From G963665495 sp963665495 (GTDB taxonomy: Bacteria > Desulfobacterota > Desulfovibrionia > Desulfovibrionales > Desulfovibrionaceae), in the NCBI GenBank assembly GCA_963665495.1, contig OY762289.1, forward strand, positions 1,736,001-1,800,000: a stretch of 64,000 bases of DNA. Reading direction: 5' to 3'. This document shows, in pieces, positions 55,312 through 63,680 of the stretch. The notes beneath the pieces are model-generated. The model was given only the letters and a program-made list of their open reading frames with translations. It was not told the DNA's origin and searched no databases. A program made the translations under genes and the position numbers. Numbering within the stretch: the stretch's first letter is position 1; each line of letters begins with the position of its first letter.

Positions 55312-55866
55312 ATGAATATCAATTTCACGTTTAAGAACTTCGAGCCATCGGAGCACTTAAAAAAGTATGCGCAGCGTCGGTTTGAAAAATTATCCAAATA
55401 TGTTGGGGGAAAAGAAGATAGTTCTGAACTGAACGTCAATCTTTCCGTCGATAAATACAGACATCGCGCGGAAATTATTTTCACTGGAGACAAGTTACAT
55501 CTTTCTGCCAACGAAACCAGCGAGGATATGTATTCGTCCATTGACCTGGTGTTGGATAAACTCGAAGCCCAGGTTCGTAAAAATCGCGAGAAAAGCAAAG
55601 ATAAGCGCAAAGGTTCTAAAGGACGCGCCAAGCCCGTACAAACCCAATTCTTCCAATACAGTGAGTCCGAAGATGGAACCAAAGAACGGAAGATCGTGGA
55701 AAGTGACAACTTTGAACCAAAACCTATGAGCATTGATGAAGCTGCCATGCAGCTCGACAATCTGAACTGCGATTTTCTTGTGTTTTTGAACTCCGAACTC
55801 GATCGTGTAAATGTTATTTACCGTCGTAAAAACGATGACTTTGGGCTGATTGATCCGGGGACATAG
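55312..55866 (+). CDS. hpf: Ribosome hibernation promoting factor, long form
   Basis: A 184-aa protein. The N-terminal HPF/RaiA domain (NINFTFKNFEPSEHLKKYAQ through about residue 95) binds the 30S decoding centre, a Lys-rich linker follows, and the C-terminal domain (EPKPMSIDEAAMQLDNLNCD, FLVFLNSELDRVNVIYRRKN) dimerises ribosomes into 100S particles. GGAGGG precedes the ATG. Its place after rpoN is conserved. Confidence 0.93.
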   Translation: MNINFTFKNFEPSEHLKKYAQRRFEKLSKYVGGKEDSSELNVNLSVDKYRHRAEIIFTGDKLHLSANETSEDMYSSIDLVLDKLEAQVRKNREKSKDKRKGSKGRAKPVQTQFFQYSESEDGTKERKIVESDNFEPKPMSIDEAAMQLDNLNCDFLVFLNSELDRVNVIYRRKNDDFGLIDPGT

Positions 55867-55869
55867 AAG

Positions 55870-56319
55870 ATGAAATTGGAGGAATATCTGGATAGGGATT
55901 TCGTACTCCCAGCCTTGCAGAGTAAAACGAAATCCGAGGTGCTCGAGGAGCTTATCGCTCCCATTGGGAAAAAGCTTGCCGGCTTTGATTTGGCAAAAGC
56001 GCATAAAGTTCTTCTCGAGCGAGAATATCTTGGCACGACCGGCATAGGGGATGGCGTTGCCATCCCCCATGGAAAACTGGACAGTTTGTCAGATATCATT
56101 CTCGTGGTTGGGCGCAGCAAAGAGGGTGTTGATTTTGAATCACTCGATTTCAAATTGTGCAATATCTTTTTTTTGGTCCTCGCACCTGAACAGGTAGCAG
56201 GGGTCCATTTAAGAATCCTTGCACATATCTCTCGACTGTTGAAAGACGAAAACTTCAGAACCACCTTTGTCTCGGCTCCTGACCAGGAGGCATTGTGGCA
56301 GCTGTTGTCCCAAACTTGA
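55870..56319 (+). CDS. ptsN: Nitrogen-regulatory PTS EIIA component
   Basis: A 149-aa EIIA-Ntr of the fructose/mannitol type. The phosphorylated His is His67 in GDGVAIPHGKLDS. The core (KSEVLEELIAPIGKKLAGFD) fits. It relays PTS phosphorylation state to potassium, nitrogen and sigma-54 functions. It starts three bases after hpf. Neither EI-Ntr nor NPr is in the window. Confidence 0.93.
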   Translation: MKLEEYLDRDFVLPALQSKTKSEVLEELIAPIGKKLAGFDLAKAHKVLLEREYLGTTGIGDGVAIPHGKLDSLSDIILVVGRSKEGVDFESLDFKLCNIFFLVLAPEQVAGVHLRILAHISRLLKDENFRTTFVSAPDQEALWQLLSQT

Positions 56320-56335
56320 AAAAAAGAGAACCCTA

Positions 56336-57220
56336 GTGACAAATTCGGCGTTTTTCCCGCTGGTAGTACTCACGGGCCTTTCTGGAGCCGGGAAAAGTAC
56401 GGCTCTGAACGTATTTGAAGACCTGGGCTATTTTGCCGTTGACGGACTTCCTACCAGCCTTGTACCAAAATTGGTCGGACTTCTGGCCGGGCAAGACAAG
56501 TTTGAATTTAAAGGACTTGTTCTCGGCATGGACGCACGCCAAAAAGATTTTGTCTCGCAATGGCAATCTGTCAAGGAACAGCTGCAGTCATTAGGGAGTT
56601 CTCCGCAACTGATTTTTGTGGATTCAAAAACGGATATCTTGGTGCGGCGCTACGCTTCCACGCGTAGGCCGCATCCTTTATCCGGCAGCGATACCGGCCT
56701 CGAACAGGCCATTGAGCTTGAGCGGAACCAGCTTGCCCCTATGCGTCAGGAAGCAACACTGGTAATTGACACGTCATACTTCTCGGTTCATGACCTGAGA
56801 CGCGCTATTCAGGACAAATGGACAGCTGTGGAATCTCCGGGAAGCGGTTTCAGGGTTCACCTCATTTCCTTTGGTTTTAAATATGGTGTCCCCTCCGAAG
56901 CGGATCTCGTGTTTGATTTGCGTTTTTTGCCCAATCCTTACTTTGACCCCGAGTTGCGTCCTTTTTCCGGAAAGGATACTGCTATAGCTCAGTATGTTTT
57001 GGCTGATGATCCGGGAAAAACTTTTATTGAAAGACTCAAAGATTTTTTGCTTTATATACTTCCTCTTTACGATCAGGAAGGCCGTTATCGATTGACGATT
57101 GCGCTTGGATGTACCGGAGGACGGCATCGCTCCGTTGCCGTTGCCGAAGAGATTCACAGCACCCTAAAAGCAGAGCATTTCAATGTTTCTCTGGAACATC
57201 GGCATTTTGAATTAGGCTGA
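56336..57220 (+). CDS. rapZ: RapZ-type RNase adapter / nucleotide-binding protein
   Basis: A 294-aa protein with P-loop VLTGLSGAGKSTALNVFEDL and the C-terminal domain marks FGFKYGVPSEADLVFDLRFL, NPYFDPELRPFSGKD and ALGCTGGRHRSVAVAEEI. In enterobacteria RapZ guides RNase E to a small RNA controlling glucosamine-6-phosphate synthase; the role here is inferred. I chose GTG 56336; the frame continues upstream through ptsN but without homology. Confidence 0.92.
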   Translation: MTNSAFFPLVVLTGLSGAGKSTALNVFEDLGYFAVDGLPTSLVPKLVGLLAGQDKFEFKGLVLGMDARQKDFVSQWQSVKEQLQSLGSSPQLIFVDSKTDILVRRYASTRRPHPLSGSDTGLEQAIELERNQLAPMRQEATLVIDTSYFSVHDLRRAIQDKWTAVESPGSGFRVHLISFGFKYGVPSEADLVFDLRFLPNPYFDPELRPFSGKDTAIAQYVLADDPGKTFIERLKDFLLYILPLYDQEGRYRLTIALGCTGGRHRSVAVAEEIHSTLKAEHFNVSLEHRHFELG

Positions 57221-57265
57221 TTCCGGTAGAACTCCTATAAGCATCGGGATGGATCAATAAACAAA

Positions 57266-57712
57266 ATGAATACCGAAGCCGAAGAAGCATTGCCACTTGG
57301 CGTTGTTTTAGTGACGCATACGGATTATGGCGAGCGCCTGATTGCCGCATCTGAATTCATTATTGGGAAGCAGGAATCATGTATGTCCGTCAGTGTGGAC
57401 GGGTCTAAAGACGTTCATGAAACCGTTGAAAAGCTCAAAGAAGTCGTCAAGGCGTGCGACAAAGGAGTCGGGACGATCATCCTTACAGATATGTTTGGAG
57501 GAACGCCCACAAACCTCAGTCTTTCGCTATTAAATACGGCCAATGTCGAAGTTGTAACAGGTGTAAATCTTCCCATGCTGCTAAAGGTTCTCGGATCACG
57601 CACGGATGAATTGGCCAAAGTAGCCGCGGAAGCAAAAAATGCCGGCTGCCAGGGGATTGTAGTGGCAGGGGAAGTGCTGCGTCGTAAAGTCGCTAAAGGA
57701 TCAGGAAAATAA
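57266..57712 (+). CDS. PTS EIIA component, mannose family
   Basis: A 148-aa mannose/fructose/sorbose-type EIIA. The phosphorylated His18 lies in VVLVTHTDYGERLIAASEF, and IILTDMFGGTPTNLSLSLL is the family's second landmark. It would accept phosphate from HPr, which is not in the window. It ends two bases before the EIIB gene. Confidence 0.9.
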   Translation: MNTEAEEALPLGVVLVTHTDYGERLIAASEFIIGKQESCMSVSVDGSKDVHETVEKLKEVVKACDKGVGTIILTDMFGGTPTNLSLSLLNTANVEVVTGVNLPMLLKVLGSRTDELAKVAAEAKNAGCQGIVVAGEVLRRKVAKGSGK

Positions 57713-57714
57713 AA

Positions 57715-58185
57715 ATGTTCTGGGCCAGGATAGACAATCGTTTGATTCATGGTCAAATAATTGAGACCTGGATACCCTATACCGGAGCGCGACAGCTGGT
57801 TGTTGCAAATGACGAAATGGCTGCTGACATTCTGCAGCAGGAAATTACCGCTTTGGCCATACCTTCAGGTGTTGTTCCTCATTTCATACGCATTGACCTG
57901 CTTCGTGAATATCTTGCAAAGTTGGAAGCCACGCATGAACATTCTGAAATCATGGTTTTGTTTGCTTCCTGCAAGGACGCAAAAAGAGCCTATGATCTGG
58001 GGTTGAGTATGAAAACGCTCAATGTGGGAAATCTCCATTACGGCCCGGGGAAAAAACAGCTCCTGGCCCATGTAGCCGTCTCGTCTGATGATGAAAAATG
58101 TTTGGCTTTTTTCACCCAGCAAGGGGTTTCCTTGGATTTCAGGTGTATTCCCACAGAAAATGTACAGGTGAAACCTACATGGTAG
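57715..58185 (+). CDS. PTS EIIB component, mannose family
   Basis: A 156-aa mannose/fructose/sorbose-type EIIB. WARIDNRLIHGQIIETW carries the phosphorylated His12, and IMVLFASCKDAKRAYDLGL follows in the core. It passes phosphate to a sugar bound by IIC/IID. It overlaps the ATG of the following IIC frame. Confidence 0.9.
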   Translation: MFWARIDNRLIHGQIIETWIPYTGARQLVVANDEMAADILQQEITALAIPSGVVPHFIRIDLLREYLAKLEATHEHSEIMVLFASCKDAKRAYDLGLSMKTLNVGNLHYGPGKKQLLAHVAVSSDDEKCLAFFTQQGVSLDFRCIPTENVQVKPTW

Positions 58186-58876
58186 CTCCTTATTTTCCGG
58201 AATCTTTCTGGCTCTTTATTGTTGGTTTTTTTTTGCAGTTTTTTCGATTTTCCGTTTTGCCTGCAACATAGGATTTCTTGAGCGCCCCTTGGCTCAGGGC
58301 CTTCTTTGGGGATTGTTTTCCGGGAACTGGGAAGTCAGCCTCGGTGTGGCCATTTTTTATGAATTATTTTGGCTTGATCTGATCCCCGCGGGCTCCTACA
58401 TACCCCCAAATTCGTCCATTTCCACTCTTATTGCCCTCGGCCTGGTGAATTATTTCGGACTTTCCTTGCCGAGCCAACTGGTCTGGCCGCTTCTTATGAG
58501 CATCCCCATGGCTTTGATCGCACGGGAACTGGAGGCCTACCAGCGACGTGTCCAAAATGGAAGTTACAATGCCTTGCTGCGCTGGGCCAGAACAACGAAT
58601 ACGAACGAACGGCTGCCGGAAAAACTTATTTATTTTTCACTTCTGCAGTTGCTGGTCATGAATTTCGTGCTGTTTTCCTTCGGCCTGCTTGCCCTGATCG
58701 GCTGTTACACTATTCTTCAGGAGCAGTTACCGACGGCTTATCTTGTCTTTCCCTTTTCCTGGGGCTGGTTATGGGTGCTTGCCGCAGTGGGGGGAATGCT
58801 TTCACTCAGAATCAGACCTGCCTACGCCATGCTGTGCATTTCAATCGCAGCCTTTGTCCTGATCAGTATGGTCTGA
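58179..58876 (+). pseudogene. PTS EIIC component, mannose family, frameshifted at a T9 run
   Basis: From ATG 58179 the frame reads MVAPYFPESFWLFIVGFF, then reaches nine T (58226-58234) and ends at TAG 58269. The -1 frame continues FAVFSIFRFACNIGFLERPL and then through the rest of a sorbose-type IIC (LLWGLFSGNWEVSLGVAIFY, WLDLIPAGSYIPPNSS) to 58876. One added T in the run would restore an uninterrupted protein of about 232 aa with six or more membrane segments. It is a pseudogene, a sequencing error, or a slippage site. No EIID, HPr or EI gene follows. Confidence 0.8.
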
Positions 58877-58933
58877 AGCTTTCGTTTTCCCTGGCACTAG
58901 TTGCGATTGTCAGTGCTTCTGACGGCACAACAT

Positions 58934-58964
58934 AAAAAAAGGTCCTGACGTTTTGCCAGGACCA
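58934..58964 (-). terminator. Terminator of tRNA-Met
   Basis: On the minus strand GGTCCTGGC and GTCAGGACC pair around a short AAAAC loop, followed by a T7 run. It lies 13 bases beyond the tRNA 3' end. Confidence 0.8.
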
Positions 58965-58976
58965 TTCAATTTTATT

Positions 58977-59053
58977 TGGTAGCGAGGGAGGGACTTGAAC
59001 CCCCGACACTGCGGATATGAGCCGCATGCTCTGACCACCTGAGCTACCTCGCC
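58977..59053 (-). tRNA. tRNA-Met(CAT)
   Basis: 77 nt on the minus strand with acceptor GGCGAGG/CCTCGCT, anticodon loop CTCATAT giving CAT, T-loop TTCAAGT and encoded CCA. The first base pairs, so it is not the initiator tRNA. An Ile(CAT) isoacceptor cannot be excluded without the modification-enzyme signature. Confidence 0.85.
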
Positions 59054-59149
59054 ATGTTGGAAGCTGTATTGCCCCCGTCGAAGAAGAGATATTTAGCGGA
59101 GATGGCAGCGCATGGCAAGTAAAAAATCCGATTCAGGGAATTTTTTTCA

Positions 59150-59944
59150 TTAAGCCCAGACAAAATAGACCAAAGCGGCCACGACCAGACGGTAATAGGC
59201 AAAAGGACGTAAGGTGAAGCGGCCAAGCAAGGCGATGAATCCTTTGACCGCGATCCATGCCGCGAAAAAAGAGACAATAAAGCCGGTAGCGAACAAGGGG
59301 ATGTCCGCACTGGAAAGAAAATCCAGGCTCTTGTAAAGATCAAGCGCCGTTGCCGCGAACATGATAGGCACAGCGGCAATAAACGAATATTCGGCAGCCA
59401 GTTTGCGGTTTGCGCCGAGAATCATCCCCCCCATGATGGTCGCAGCAGCACGGGAAAAACCAGGCCAGAGCGACAGGCATTGAAAAAAACCAACCCCGAG
59501 GGCCAGTCCGGCCGAGATCTGGTCGAGATTGGAAAACTTTTCTTTCCTCGGCAGAGCCTCGACAATAATAATGGCCACAGCACCTACGGCCAGTGCCAAC
59601 GCCACGGGCAGGGGATGAAATAATTTTTCCTTAATGGCATCGTGCGCCAGGAGCCCAAGAATACCTGCGGGCAAACAGGTCAGAAAAAGCAGCCAGAGCC
59701 CTCTGAATCCTGAAAAAGCATGTTGCGAGTCCGCTTTCAGCAGAGCTAAAAAACGCGTACGATAGAGCCAGACAACGGCCAGAATGGCTCCTAATTGAAT
59801 GACTACCTCGAAAGTCGCCGCACGCTGGCCGGTAAAATGCAGCAAATGACCGGCAAGAATCAGGTGACCGGTTGAGGAAACCGGAAGAAATTCCGTCAGC
59901 CCCTCAACAATTCCTTGAACAACACCAATAACTAACTCGTGCAT
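59150..59944 (-). CDS. uppP: Undecaprenyl-diphosphatase
   Basis: A 264-aa polytopic protein of the BacA/UppP family. EGLTEFLPVSSTGHLILAGH and the second motif PGFSRAAATIMGGMILGANR hold the catalytic residues. It dephosphorylates undecaprenyl pyrophosphate so the lipid carrier can be reused for peptidoglycan and LPS. AAGGGGC precedes the ATG. It is a single gene facing tRNA-Met. Confidence 0.93.
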   Translation of the reverse strand: MHELVIGVVQGIVEGLTEFLPVSSTGHLILAGHLLHFTGQRAATFEVVIQLGAILAVVWLYRTRFLALLKADSQHAFSGFRGLWLLFLTCLPAGILGLLAHDAIKEKLFHPLPVALALAVGAVAIIIVEALPRKEKFSNLDQISAGLALGVGFFQCLSLWPGFSRAAATIMGGMILGANRKLAAEYSFIAAVPIMFAATALDLYKSLDFLSSADIPLFATGFIVSFFAAWIAVKGFIALLGRFTLRPFAYYRLVVAALVYFVWA

Positions 59945-60080
59945 TGTAAGCCCCTTCTAGGACGAGAGTCTAAGCAGCGCGATTACTAATTCAGGCGGGC
60001 TGAAGTTGCAAGCCTTCGGTTGAAAGTGTAAAGAACCCCTTTCAGCCAATGTCGCAACATGTAACCATGAGGTAAATCAG

Positions 60081-60269
60081 ATGAGCACAATCATGCCCCA
60101 AAGTGAGCTGATGCGCAACGCGGTTCGATATATTTCCGAACAGCTGAAGGAAACCGGCAAACCCGTGAAGACGCTCATCCAGGAGGCTGCAATTCGTTTC
60201 AACCTGAGTCCTAAAGAAACTGACTTTCTTGAGCAGTTTCTTAAGGAAGCACAGTTAGAAGAGGATTAG
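60081..60269 (+). CDS. Small protein of unknown function
   Basis: A 62-aa helical protein (LMRNAVRYISEQLKETGKPV, IQEAAIRFNLSPKETDFLEQ) with GAGG before its ATG. It contains no recognisable domain. It ends immediately before lptF, and its last codons carry the lptF ribosome-binding site, so the two are co-transcribed. Confidence 0.7.
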   Translation: MSTIMPQSELMRNAVRYISEQLKETGKPVKTLIQEAAIRFNLSPKETDFLEQFLKEAQLEED

Positions 60270-60272
60270 TCT

Positions 60273-61454
60273 CTGCAACTTCGTGGATTAACTCTGCTTC
60301 AGAGGCGCATTTTTCTGGAGCTGGTTCTACTTTTCTGCCTGAGTCTCGGCTCGCTTCTTACCCTTGTGCTGTTGGGGAGGGTATTGCAGCTGCGCGAGCT
60401 TTTCATGAGTCTCGGCCTGAGTCTTGCCGATCTGGGACTGCTCTTTTTTTATCTCAGTCCCTTTTTCCTGCTTCTGCTTATTCCGATCGCCTGCATGCTC
60501 AGCGTTTTTCTTACATTTTTACGCATGAGTTCGGACCGCGAGTTGATTGCTCTGAAATCAGGCGGCATAGGTCTGATGCAGCTGACGCCAGCACCGGCGG
60601 TTTTCTCCGTACTCTGTACGGCAATCACTTTGTTTGTTTCCCTCTACGGTCTGTCCTGGGGAATGCATCATTTTCGGGACACCTTGGTCGAATACGCGCG
60701 TACACAGGCCCAGCTTGTGTTGCAGCCTGGTGTTTTCAATCAGGAATTTCCAGGACTTATGGTGTATGCGCGTAATGTGGACATCAATAACGGGGTGATG
60801 CAGCATATAATTGTAGAAGATCGCTCCCGCGAGCCGGTATCGGCGACGATCCTGGCTCCTATCGGCCGGGTCAAAACCTTATCCGGAAAAGGACAAGTAC
60901 TCATCGCGCTGGAAAACGGCCGTATCTATCAGCAGGACAAAGATCAGATTAGTGTTCTGAGTTTCGACAATTACACGGTCCGGTTGGATTTGAGCAAACT
61001 GTTGCACGGCTGGGACGTGGATGAACTCAAACCCAAGGAAATGTCCTGGAAACAGTTACGTAAATTGTTGGATCATCCGGAGGAACGTACGGATTCCTCG
61101 ATGAACTATTTTCGCAAGATTCAACTTGAGTTGCATAAACGCTGGGTTTTCCCTGCAGCCTGTCTGATCCTCGGGCTGTTTGCCGTCCCACTGGCCTGCG
61201 CGTTTGAAGGACTTAACAGGCAATACGGGATATTTTTGGCTTTGGGCTGCTTTTTGATTTATTATACGCTTCTTTCATTGGGCTTGAGCCTTGGAGAATC
61301 CGGAGTGGTGCCGCCGATCATAGGACTTTGGCTTCCGAATACGCTTTTTCTGATTTTCGGCATCATCGGATTACGCTTTGTTTCAAGGGAGAAACGTATC
61401 AACATCAGGAGCTGGATCAGCCTGTTTGACGTACGGCGGTGGAGACGACAATGA
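60273..61454 (+). CDS. lptF: LPS export permease LptF, probable CTG start
   Basis: About 393 aa with three N-terminal and three C-terminal membrane segments around a periplasmic jellyroll (GLMVYARNVDINNGVMQHII, VEDRSRE). The family N terminus LTLLQRRIFLELVLLF requires the frame upstream of the first normal start codon (GTG 60366), which would remove the first helix. In that frame the only plausible start is CTG 60273, seven bases after GAGGA; a TAG at 60267 closes the frame above. LptF and LptG form the channel for LptB. It overlaps lptG by four bases. Confidence 0.85.
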   Translation: MQLRGLTLLQRRIFLELVLLFCLSLGSLLTLVLLGRVLQLRELFMSLGLSLADLGLLFFYLSPFFLLLLIPIACMLSVFLTFLRMSSDRELIALKSGGIGLMQLTPAPAVFSVLCTAITLFVSLYGLSWGMHHFRDTLVEYARTQAQLVLQPGVFNQEFPGLMVYARNVDINNGVMQHIIVEDRSREPVSATILAPIGRVKTLSGKGQVLIALENGRIYQQDKDQISVLSFDNYTVRLDLSKLLHGWDVDELKPKEMSWKQLRKLLDHPEERTDSSMNYFRKIQLELHKRWVFPAACLILGLFAVPLACAFEGLNRQYGIFLALGCFLIYYTLLSLGLSLGESGVVPPIIGLWLPNTLFLIFGIIGLRFVSREKRINIRSWISLFDVRRWRRQ

Positions 61455-62701
61455 TTTTGCTTCACCGCTATTTTTTGAAAAACAACCTTTTTATTCTGCT
61501 GCTCTGTCTGGCCATCGGTATCGGCGTTTATCTTTTAGCCGACCTTTTCGACCGCCTGGATGATTTCATCGAGGCAGGCTGCAGCTCGTCTACGATTTTC
61601 ACGTACTTTGCGGTTAAAATTCCCTTGATCATTTCCCAGATACTCCCCGCGGTTTTTCTGGTTTCCGTGCTGTTGCTGCTGACGCTCATGGCCAAAAGCA
61701 ACGAATTGATCGCCCTCCAGGCAGGCGGCATTTCTTTTGGCCGGATTGTCCGTTTTTTCGTGGTGTACAGCCTGATCTGGTCCTTTCTCCAACTAGGTTT
61801 TTCGCAATATCTTGGTGTCTGGGGTGAGGAACGGGCAGGGCGAATCTGGAAAGAGGACGTTCGCAAAACCCAGATGGACCGGCGCATTTTGCATAATGTC
61901 TGGTTTAAGGACGGCCGTTATATCGTCAAACTGGAAAATGTCATGCCCGCACAGCAACACGGCTGGGGAATAACCGTCTACGTTTTGAAAGAGGGCAAGC
62001 TGGAGTGGAAAAGAATTATCCGGGCGACCTATTTCAGAGTTGAAGAAAAAGACTGGCTGTTGCGCAATGTTTCCGTGCTGTCTCCTTCAGGATTTGTGTA
62101 CGAGAAGCTGCAGCGGCTCAGGGTGGACATTGGTAGAAACTTGAAAGCCTTCGTTGCGATGGATCCCCATAGGGACCCGATTCAGCTCCCGTTGTGGCAA
62201 CTGGGAGAGGTCATCTCCACATTAAAGGTGTCGGGCTCCAATGTGGAAGGACTCCGTACGGTGTGGCACCAAAAGATTTCCTACGCCTTTTCCCTGCTGG
62301 TAATGGGGCTGATTGCCCTGGCTTTGGTCAGTCTTTGGGAGAATATCTATCTCAACATAGTGTTGGGTATGGTTTTGACTTTTGCCTATTACGGAATCAC
62401 CATTGTTTTTGTTTCCGCCGGCGAGAAAGGATTTATACATCCGTTTATTGCTGCCTGGGCCGGAAACATCCTGTTCATGGTACTTTCGGGCGGACGCTTG
62501 ATTTGGTATATGCTGCCGTCTCGCGGGCATCACGCCTCCGTACGCGCGCAAGCCGAATCAGAGGCTGCGGAAACAGTGCAAAAGGGACGGCTGCACGGGC
62601 TGAAGTCCGAGTTTGATCTGCTGCGCTATTACCTGTTCTGGAAGCGCTCTCTGAGCGGACGGGAAGATAAGGTGGCTGACCGTCGCAAGCCTGGCGAGTA
62701 A
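61451..62701 (+). CDS. lptG: LPS export permease LptG
   Basis: A 416-aa partner of LptF. MILLHRYFLKNNLFILLLCL, then the conserved SNELIALQAGGISFGRI segment and four C-terminal hydrophobic parts match the family. I chose ATG 61451, whose ATGA overlaps the lptF stop and which has GGAG upstream, over GTG 61439. A 55-residue charged tail follows the last membrane segment. Confidence 0.93.
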   Translation: MILLHRYFLKNNLFILLLCLAIGIGVYLLADLFDRLDDFIEAGCSSSTIFTYFAVKIPLIISQILPAVFLVSVLLLLTLMAKSNELIALQAGGISFGRIVRFFVVYSLIWSFLQLGFSQYLGVWGEERAGRIWKEDVRKTQMDRRILHNVWFKDGRYIVKLENVMPAQQHGWGITVYVLKEGKLEWKRIIRATYFRVEEKDWLLRNVSVLSPSGFVYEKLQRLRVDIGRNLKAFVAMDPHRDPIQLPLWQLGEVISTLKVSGSNVEGLRTVWHQKISYAFSLLVMGLIALALVSLWENIYLNIVLGMVLTFAYYGITIVFVSAGEKGFIHPFIAAWAGNILFMVLSGGRLIWYMLPSRGHHASVRAQAESEAAETVQKGRLHGLKSEFDLLRYYLFWKRSLSGREDKVADRRKPGE

Positions 62702-62704
62702 GTA

Positions 62705-63310
62705 TCAGACCACTTGGGCGAGTTGGAAAATCCGCTTCCAAAGAGCCTCGTACCCTTTCCCTGTTTTGCTGGAAAAGAGCAGGGGATTTGTCTCCGGATA
62801 GAGCGTACGCCATTCTTTCAAACGAGTCTGTTGCTCATTCTGTTTGCATTTGTCGGCTTTGGTTAAAACGGGTTGCAATTTCAACCCCAGCCCCGTGACG
62901 TAATCCGCCAGGTTGAGGTCAAGCTCCTGGGCAGGATGACGACAGTCGATGAGCAAAACCACGGCCTGTAACGGACCGTGGGCGCGCTGAAAATACGTAT
63001 CGATGAGTTTTGCCCATTTTTCCCGTTCGGTCTTGGAGCATCGTGCATAACCGTAGCCTGGCAGATCAACGAGATATAACGCCGGATCCTGCACCCGGAA
63101 GAAATTCAGACTGCGTGTTTTACCCGGGGTCGAGCTGACTTTTGCAAAGGTGTTTTTTCTTCCGGAGAGACAGTTTACCAACGATGATTTTCCCACATTG
63201 GACCTTCCGGCCAAAGCCACCTGGGGCATATCGGGGATTTCAAGCTGGTTGAGCAGGTAAATCGTTGACTCCAGAAGCACCTGGGGACGTTTAAAAACGG
63301 TATCCGTCAT
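62705..63310 (-). CDS. engB: Ribosome-biogenesis GTPase EngB (YsxC/YihA)
   Basis: A 201-aa Era-like GTPase. G1 is AGRSNVGKSSLVN, G3 LVDLPGYGYA and G4 TKADK; switch I has SSTPGKTRSLNFF. It helps 50S subunit assembly. It converges on lptG with three bases between the stops. The ribosome-binding site is weak. Confidence 0.93.
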   Translation of the reverse strand: MTDTVFKRPQVLLESTIYLLNQLEIPDMPQVALAGRSNVGKSSLVNCLSGRKNTFAKVSSTPGKTRSLNFFRVQDPALYLVDLPGYGYARCSKTEREKWAKLIDTYFQRAHGPLQAVVLLIDCRHPAQELDLNLADYVTGLGLKLQPVLTKADKCKQNEQQTRLKEWRTLYPETNPLLFSSKTGKGYEALWKRIFQLAQVV

Positions 63311-63680
63311 AATTGAAACTTTTGCACGCTAAAACTCATGCTTGATTTGTAAAACTTAATGTTTTACATTAATTTATTGGGCTGCTGAAAAATAGTCGCT
63401 AACACAGCGCCGCAACGCTGGCAATGTCTTATTGTTGGGTGTCTTCTTTTGCCAAGGCATTCTCAGGCTGCCACGGGGAGACCAGGATTCCAGCGCGCAC
63501 GATTTCTTTGCTTTTTGCAGGACACTCAAAAAATAGAACTTTTTTAGATTTTCAGCCAGCAAGTTTGTTCAAAAAAATTCATTGCCGCAGCCCTTCCTAT
63601 TGGCCTGTGATTTGGATAAGAAGGCTTGCAACGCGTAACACCGGTTCACCGGTAAGCAGAACTTTTTTTCAGGAGGCATT
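63311..63680. other. 370-bp divergent intergenic region before efp
   Basis: No gene is supported. Overlapping short frames on both strands (for example a 62-codon minus frame at 63374-63562) lack start signals and homology. The region must contain the promoters of engB and efp. Confidence 0.5.

Noticed and set aside
63374..63562. 62-codon minus-strand frame before efp
   Set aside because: No ribosome-binding site, overlaps another unsupported frame, no homology recognised.
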